A DNA stretch of 9,183 bases from Frondihabitans sp. (GTDB lineage: Bacteria > Actinomycetota > Actinomycetes > Actinomycetales > Microbacteriaceae), in assembly GCA_025464735.1 (NCBI GenBank), contig JAODMX010000303.1, positions 1 to 9,183 of the forward strand. The letters run 5' to 3'. The notes below the pieces were generated by a model. It was not told the origin of the DNA and did not search any database. It worked only from the letters and a program-made list of their open reading frames with translations. Made by a program: the position numbers and the translations under genes. This document shows, piece after piece, positions 5,332 through 9,183 of this stretch. How positions within the stretch are numbered: position 1 is the stretch's first letter; the number at the start of each line of letters is the position of its first letter.

Positions 5332-6761
5332 GCGCGCTGGCCGACGCTCGGCAGACCTCCGGCCCGGCGAAAAGCCTGCTGGCGATCGTCGGCTTCCTCG
5401 TCGTGGTGGAGACGGCCAGCGGGGTCCTGCAGGGGTTCTACACGCCGATCTGGAACGACGTCGCTGCCCACCTCGGCGTTCGCACGGCCGACATCAACTG
5501 GTTCGAGGCCACCCAGCTCATCGCGTCAGCACTTTTCGTCCCCGTGCTGGCGCGGCTCGGCGATCGTCTCGGCCACAAGAGAGTGCTGCTGATCTCGACG
5601 ATCGTGACGGCCGCCGGATCCTGGTGGCTGGTCGCCGCGCCCTCGTTCGGCACCTTCCTCGTCGGCTTCGCGTTGCAAGGGGCCTACGTGGTCTGGTTGC
5701 CCCTCGAGATCGCGATCATCCACCGGCGGACGTCCGGCGATCCTCGGCAGGGTCGACTGACCCGACGCGGCGCGGCCGTGCTGGTCGGGGCACTCGAGCT
5801 CGCCGTGATCGTCGCAGCGCTGGTGTCGGGTGCGCTGGTGGGCACTATTCCGATCCCCGCGCTGCTCGCGATTCCCGCTGCCGTCGTGACGGTGGCACTC
5901 GTCCTGATCTGGATCGGAATCGAGAACGACGAACCCGCGGGCGGCGGCGATTTCGATGCCGGAGGCCTCGCCCTGCTCGTCGTGGTGCTCGGCTTCATCA
6001 TGTCCGGCCTCATCGTCGTGCGGCTCGACGGCCCGGCGAACGCACTGCCCTGGATCCTGATCGCGCTCGGCTTTGTCGCCCTCGTTCCGTTCGTCCGCTA
6101 CGAGAAGATGCGCCCTGAACCGCTGATCGATGTCACGCTGCTCGCCGAGCGTCGCCAGTGGCCGGTGCAGCTGACCGCTTTCCTCATCGGCATGTCCGTG
6201 CTCGGGGCGCAGATCCCGCTTTCGACGTTCGCGCGCACGGATCCGCACACTGCCGGATACGGGCTCGGCGCAGGGGCATCGTTCGTCTCGATCCTGGTCG
6301 GCGTCTACGTGATCTTCCTCGCGGTCGGCGCGTTCACGCTGCCGTTGACGAGCCGCCTCGTCGGCGAGCGCGGCGCCCTCGTACTGGCCGCGGTCCTGGT
6401 CGCCGTGGGCTATGCCCTCTGGCTGCCTTTCCATGACAGCGTCCTCCAGGCGATCGTCAACATGGCCATCGTCGGTCTGGGAACAGGGGCTCTCGTCGCC
6501 GCCCTCCCCGCGACGGCGGCCGGCGCAGCCCCGGAGGATCGCACCGGATTCGCCACCGGCATGACGAACACGGCCAAGACCATCGGCGGCGCCATCGCCT
6601 CGGCCCTCTTCGCCATCGCCCTGGCCTCGACCGGGTCGATCGCCGATTCCACGCGGTCGGCGCCCCTGAGCGGCTATCTCACCGTCTGGTCGATCTCGTC
6701 GGCTACTGCTCTCGCCGCCGCGGTTGTGCTGTTCGCGAGCCGACGCGACTCGGAGACCTGA
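5328..6761 (+). CDS. MFS transporter, probable 14-TM DHA2-type exporter
   Basis: A 477-residue membrane protein starting at GTG, translationally coupled to the M20 hydrolase. Its length and about 14 hydrophobic segments fit the DHA2 (drug:proton antiporter, 14-TM) layout. TM1 spans about 16-37, with the unusual GVLQGFYTPIWNDVAAHLGV region leading to TM2. The TM2-3 loop carries motif A as RLGDRLGHKR (76-85). A cytoplasmic loop at 132-148 is rich in Arg. A polar E-N-D-E loop lies at 199-209, and an RYEKMRPEPLIDVTLL stretch at 257-272 is typical of DHA2 proteins before the C-terminal half. GFATGMTNTAKTIGGAIASALF (408-429) resembles the conserved late segment of that family. Export of a small molecule by proton exchange is expected from the family. 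The coupling suggests that the enzyme and transporter share a substrate or product, which is inference. No terminator is visible after it. Confidence 0.9.
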   Translation: MSALADARQTSGPAKSLLAIVGFLVVVETASGVLQGFYTPIWNDVAAHLGVRTADINWFEATQLIASALFVPVLARLGDRLGHKRVLLISTIVTAAGSWWLVAAPSFGTFLVGFALQGAYVVWLPLEIAIIHRRTSGDPRQGRLTRRGAAVLVGALELAVIVAALVSGALVGTIPIPALLAIPAAVVTVALVLIWIGIENDEPAGGGDFDAGGLALLVVVLGFIMSGLIVVRLDGPANALPWILIALGFVALVPFVRYEKMRPEPLIDVTLLAERRQWPVQLTAFLIGMSVLGAQIPLSTFARTDPHTAGYGLGAGASFVSILVGVYVIFLAVGAFTLPLTSRLVGERGALVLAAVLVAVGYALWLPFHDSVLQAIVNMAIVGLGTGALVAALPATAAGAAPEDRTGFATGMTNTAKTIGGAIASALFAIALASTGSIADSTRSAPLSGYLTVWSISSATALAAAVVLFASRRDSET

Positions 6762-6768
6762 GCGGAAT

Positions 6769-6803
6769 ACCACTAGCGGTTTATATAAGTCAGTTATAGA
6801 CTT
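6769..6803 (+). promoter_or_regulatory. AT-rich promoter/operator upstream of marR-MFS
   Basis: The 48-bp gap before the MarR start holds a strikingly AT-rich patch in GC-rich surroundings. It contains AAGTC (6787-6791) and GACTT (6799-6803) as an inverted repeat with a 7-bp spacer, an 8-bp palindrome TTATATAA (6781-6788), and a near-palindrome centred on CTAG (6769-6780, 10 of 12 positions symmetric). TATAGA (6795-6800) is a good -10 candidate 9 bp before GTG 6810, giving a very short or absent leader. Overlap of the repeat with the -10 would allow autorepression by the MarR protein, which is the usual arrangement in this family. Confidence 0.5.
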
Positions 6804-6809
6804 GGATCC

Positions 6810-7274
6810 GTGATTTCCTCCGTTCCCGGCGAGCCCGCCGACGACCTCGTGGTCGGCCACGCCCTCGCGCAAGTCCTCACGTGGATCCGGGAGTCTCGTC
6901 CCGGTGCCGATCTCTCGGCCTCGAGCCTCAGCGTGCTTGCCCACCTCGACTCGGTCGGGCCGCGACGCATCACCGACCTCGCCGACCGCGAAGGCATCAC
7001 CCAACCGGGCATGACGACCCTCGTGAACCGGCTCGCCCAGACCGGACTCGCCACGAAGTCGGCCGACCCGACCGACCGGCGCGCCGTGCTCGTGGCGATC
7101 ACCCCGCACGGCACCGAGCGGATCACCGCACACCGAGCGGCGCGAGCTGAACTCATCGCCGCCCGCCTCGTCGACCTGGACGACGACGACCAAGCCGCTC
7201 TCCGAGCGGCCGTCCCCGCACTGTCCAGGCTCGTCACCGAACCTTCAGCCACCACATCTCCCAGAAAGCCCTGA
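6810..7274 (+). CDS. MarR-family transcriptional regulator
   Basis: A 154-residue winged-helix protein, typical MarR length, acting as a dimer on DNA and usually released by small phenolic or drug ligands. Helix 1 (about 11-28) belongs to the dimer interface. LSASSLSVLAHLD (35-47) leads into the helix-turn-helix: RITDLADREGI (53-63), then the recognition helix TQPGMTTLVNRLAQTGL (64-80). The wing carries the family signature DPTDRRAVLVAIT (86-98) followed by HG. The C-terminal helices (about 103-143) complete the dimer interface. The GTG start has only a weak GGA at 6804-6806, consistent with a near-leaderless message. The stop lies 10 bp before the next MFS start, and the downstream Shine-Dalgarno overlaps it, so the two genes form an operon. 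It most likely represses itself and the efflux gene, which is inference from context. Confidence 0.92.
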   Translation: MISSVPGEPADDLVVGHALAQVLTWIRESRPGADLSASSLSVLAHLDSVGPRRITDLADREGITQPGMTTLVNRLAQTGLATKSADPTDRRAVLVAITPHGTERITAHRAARAELIAARLVDLDDDDQAALRAAVPALSRLVTEPSATTSPRKP

Positions 7275-7284
7275 GGTCTTCTTC

Positions 7285-8574
7285 GTGTCACACCACTCCC
7301 CCACGCCCGCAGTCGAGGGCGCCACATCGAGCCCCTTCCACCAGAACCGCGCCGTGTGGGCCGTCGCCTTCGCCTGCGTCGTCTCATTCATGGGCATTGG
7401 GCTCGTCGACCCCATCCTGAAGACGCTCGCCGGCCAGCTGAACGCGACCCCGTCGCAGGTCGAGCTCCTCTTCACGAGTTACCTCGTCGTCACGGCGGTC
7501 GCCATGCTGGGCACGGGATGGGTCTCCAGCCGGATCGGCGCCAAACGGACCCTGATTGCCGGGCTTGCCCTGATCGTCATCTTCGCCGCCTTGGCCGGCT
7601 CGACCAACAGCATCTCGGGCATCGTCGGGTTCCGGGCCGGCTGGGGTCTCGGCAACGCCCTCTTCATCGCGACCTCCCTCGCCGTGATCGTGGGCTCGGC
7701 GTCGGGCGGCTTCGCCGGTGCCATCGTGCTCTACGAGAGCGCTCTCGGCGTCGGCATCGCGATCGGCCCACTCCTCGGCGGTGTCCTCGGGCAGATCAGC
7801 TGGCGCGGGCCGTTCTTCGGAGTCGCGGCGCTCATGTTCATCGCCCTCCTGGCCACGTTCTTCTTCCTGCCGGCAACACCCAAGCCGGCCCGCAAGCAAG
7901 GCATCACCGAACCACTGCGAGCCCTCAAGCACCGCGCGTTGGCGACGACGAGCATCGTCGGGTTCCTCTACAACTGGGCCTTCTTCACCCTGCTCGGCTA
8001 CTCGCCGTTCCTCATGGGAATCGACAGCCCGATCCGGCTCGGCCTGGTCTTCTGCTGCTGGGGTGTGCTGGTAGCCGTGTTCGCGGTCTTCGGCGCCCCA
8101 TGGTTGCAGCGACGCTTCGGCACCCCGAAGACGCTGTACGTCAACTTCGTCCTGATGGCGATCGACCTCGCTCTGATCGGCATTTTCCCGGGCAACCACG
8201 CCATCGTCATCATCTGCGTCATCATCGCCGGAGCATTCATCGGTGTGAACAACACGCTCGTCACCACCGCCGTCATGAGCATCGCCCCGGTCGAGCGTCC
8301 CGTCGCGAGCGCCACCTACGGCTTCGTCCGCTTCATCGGAGGCGGCATGGCTCCGTTCGTCGCCGGGATCCTGGCCAGCCACCTCAACGACCACATCCCG
8401 TTCCTCCTCGGCACGGCGACTCTGCTCGCCGCAGCGATCGTGCTGAGCACCGTGCACAAGGCGCTCACCGCGGCCGACGCGGGCGAAGTGGCGCAGCCCG
8501 AGCCGGATGCCCTCGCGGCCCAGGAGAACGCCAACCCGTTCCCCGAGGCGACGACAGTCGGCAACGCCGACTGA
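7285..8574 (+). CDS. 12-TM MFS drug-efflux-type transporter under MarR control
   Basis: A 429-residue DHA1-type transporter with about twelve membrane segments. Residues 1-22 are a polar N-terminus; TM1 (about 24-46) contains SFMGIGLVDPILKTLA. The motif A position GWVSSRIGAKRT (78-89) lacks the usual Asp and has Ser instead. Motif C, the antiporter signature, is clear as ALGVGIAIGPLLGG (153-166). The central cytoplasmic loop (about 199-218) is basic, and the last 35 residues are a hydrophilic, acidic tail (EVAQPEPDALAAQENANPFP). It starts at GTG 7285, chosen for TGAGG at 7272-7276, 8 nt upstream and overlapping the marR stop. Proton-driven export of a toxic compound that is also the MarR ligand is the natural reading; the actual substrate is unknown. 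A long hairpin follows. Confidence 0.92.
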   Translation: MSHHSPTPAVEGATSSPFHQNRAVWAVAFACVVSFMGIGLVDPILKTLAGQLNATPSQVELLFTSYLVVTAVAMLGTGWVSSRIGAKRTLIAGLALIVIFAALAGSTNSISGIVGFRAGWGLGNALFIATSLAVIVGSASGGFAGAIVLYESALGVGIAIGPLLGGVLGQISWRGPFFGVAALMFIALLATFFFLPATPKPARKQGITEPLRALKHRALATTSIVGFLYNWAFFTLLGYSPFLMGIDSPIRLGLVFCCWGVLVAVFAVFGAPWLQRRFGTPKTLYVNFVLMAIDLALIGIFPGNHAIVIICVIIAGAFIGVNNTLVTTAVMSIAPVERPVASATYGFVRFIGGGMAPFVAGILASHLNDHIPFLLGTATLLAAAIVLSTVHKALTAADAGEVAQPEPDALAAQENANPFPEATTVGNAD

Positions 8575-8595
8575 CGCCCGCCGCCCGCCGCCCGC
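8575..8595. repeat. Three tandem CGCCCGC heptamers
   Basis: Directly after the MFS stop, CGCCCGC occurs three times without gaps (8575-8581, 8582-8588, 8589-8595). The last copy overlaps the left arm of the following palindrome. This may simply be a low-complexity GC run. Confidence 0.7.
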
Positions 8596-8665
8596 TAAAC
8601 CCTCGCCGCAGGCCGTCGCGGTGGTCCTAGGACCGTTGCGGCGGCCGCTGCCGAGGGTTTAGCGG
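8592..8665. terminator. 74-bp concentric palindrome between convergent genes
   Basis: Perfect 14-bp outer arms (8592-8605 and 8652-8665, CCGCTAAACCCTCG and its complement) share their centre (8628.5) with a perfect 12-bp core palindrome GGTCCTAGGACC (8623-8634). Between them, GGCCG and CGC blocks also pair, joined by G-T wobbles, and about five positions form an internal loop. The element starts 18 bp after the MFS stop and ends 11 bp before the stop of the minus-strand MBL gene, so it could terminate both. A role as an interspersed repeat element is an alternative. Confidence 0.7.
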
Positions 8666-8675
8666 TGAACGAGTC

Positions 8676-9183
8676 TCAGGGGCGGGAGAAGGAGCCGTGG
8701 CCGGGGAGGAGCGTGAAGCGCGACCAGCGGTCGGCGGCCGCGACGAACGTCTCCGTCGCTTGCGCGACGTCGTGGTGGAACATCGGGTGGAGCAGCTGCC
8801 GGCCCACAGCCGTCGAGACCGCATGGCCCGTGATCAGGGCATCGCCCGTGGCGACGACGGCGTGCGACGGCAGGAGGTAAGCGGCATGCCCCGGCGTATG
8901 GCCCGGCGTCCACTCCGGCACGACCCGCTGGCCGCTCAGCTCCAGTTCGACGCCAGCCGTGACGGGCTCGACCGACTCGACCGCGACCTCGCCCAACCCG
9001 CCGGCCCGGATCGCATGACACATCCAGCGCGCGAACCGCGCCCGATAGAGGTGTGGCAGCACCTCAGAGGCCGCAACCTGATACGTGACCTCACGCCGAA
9101 TGTTGGGGAGCTCCGCCGCGAGCGCAACCACGCTCGTCTCAGGGTCCCGCGCCAGCAGAGCGCGAATCGACCCGACGTGGTCG
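8676..9183 (-). CDS. MBL-fold metallohydrolase, N-terminus beyond the window (partial)
   Basis: The last 168 residues of a metallo-beta-lactamase-fold enzyme. The first visible residues DHVGSIRALL are the end of the HxHxDH metal motif (the two preceding His lie outside), so the gene continues past 9183 and the internal GTG at 9131 is not its start. Further ligands are visible: the TPGHTPGHAAYLL block (residues 92-104 of this fragment, metal His at 99), GDALITGH (113-120, bridging Asp 114) and LLPGHG (158-163, His 162). The layout resembles the glyoxalase II/general hydrolase branch rather than true beta-lactamases. A helical insert rich in Arg and containing W and C (about 43-60) lies between the metal blocks. 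All visible metal residues are intact, so activity is expected; the substrate is unknown. It is convergent with the marR-MFS operon and separated from it by the long palindrome. Confidence 0.88.
   Translation of the reverse strand, partial: DHVGSIRALLARDPETSVVALAAELPNIRREVTYQVAASEVLPHLYRARFARWMCHAIRAGGLGEVAVESVEPVTAGVELELSGQRVVPEWTPGHTPGHAAYLLPSHAVVATGDALITGHAVSTAVGRQLLHPMFHHDVAQATETFVAAADRWSRFTLLPGHGSFSRP

Noticed and set aside
5526..7193. Long minus-strand open frame (555 codons) opposite the DHA2 transporter and marR
   Set aside because: It is Gly/Arg/Asp/His-rich low complexity, spans an intergenic promoter, and the plus strand encodes recognisable proteins.
7356..8630. Open frames on both strands inside the MarR-linked MFS gene
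   Set aside because: They are Arg/His- or Asp/Glu-rich shadows with no motif. The transporter frame has TM segments and motif C.
8676..9131. GTG 9131 as the start of the MBL-fold protein
   Set aside because: The frame continues to the window edge with DHVG, the end of the essential HxHxDH motif, so the true start lies outside.
1..9183. CRISPR arrays, tRNA or rRNA genes, insertion sequences
   Set aside because: No regularly spaced direct repeats, no cloverleaf or rRNA-like stretches, and no transposase-like protein with terminal repeats were seen. The two palindromes are single elements, not flanks of a gene.

Overview
The window is a high-GC (about two thirds G+C by eye), gene-dense stretch with mostly short gaps, GTG as well as ATG starts, GTGA/ATGA stop-start overlaps and at least one possibly leaderless gene. 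This fits a high-GC Gram-positive actinobacterium. Microbacteriaceae is my best guess from protein style only. I see no rRNA, tRNA, CRISPR array, transposase or integrase, so this looks like ordinary chromosome carrying accessory transport genes.

Layout: (1) 1-1009, plus strand: the last codons of a probable upstream gene, overlapping by ATGA a TIGR01777-type SDR epimerase with a C-terminal DUF1731 domain. (2) 1032-1081: a long palindrome between convergent genes. (3) 1080-3729, minus strand: an AraJ-like 12-TM MFS exporter with an unusual heptapeptide-repeat tail, followed downstream by a degenerate SGNH-hydrolase-like domain fused to a GAF domain. (4) 3730-3984: a divergent intergenic region with inverted repeats and promoters. 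(5) 3985-6761, plus strand: an M20 family metallopeptidase/N-acyl-amino-acid hydrolase, translationally coupled to a probable 14-TM DHA2-type MFS exporter. (6) 6762-8574, plus strand: an AT-rich operator/promoter, a MarR regulator and a 12-TM drug-efflux-type MFS transporter. (7) 8575-8675: a second long palindrome between convergent genes. (8) 8676-9183, minus strand: the C-terminal part of an MBL-fold metallohydrolase cut by the window edge.

The functional theme is small-molecule efflux. Three MFS transporters of different subfamilies lie within about 6.2 kb, one under a local MarR regulator and one coupled to a hydrolase. The two plausible functional units are marR-MFS (ligand-induced efflux) and M20-MFS (hydrolysis of an amide or peptide combined with transport). 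No clearly new multi-gene system is evident. The most unusual items are the five-unit 21-bp/7-residue repeat ending the first MFS gene, the SGNH domain that appears to have lost its catalytic residues, and the two large palindromes at the convergent gene junctions.
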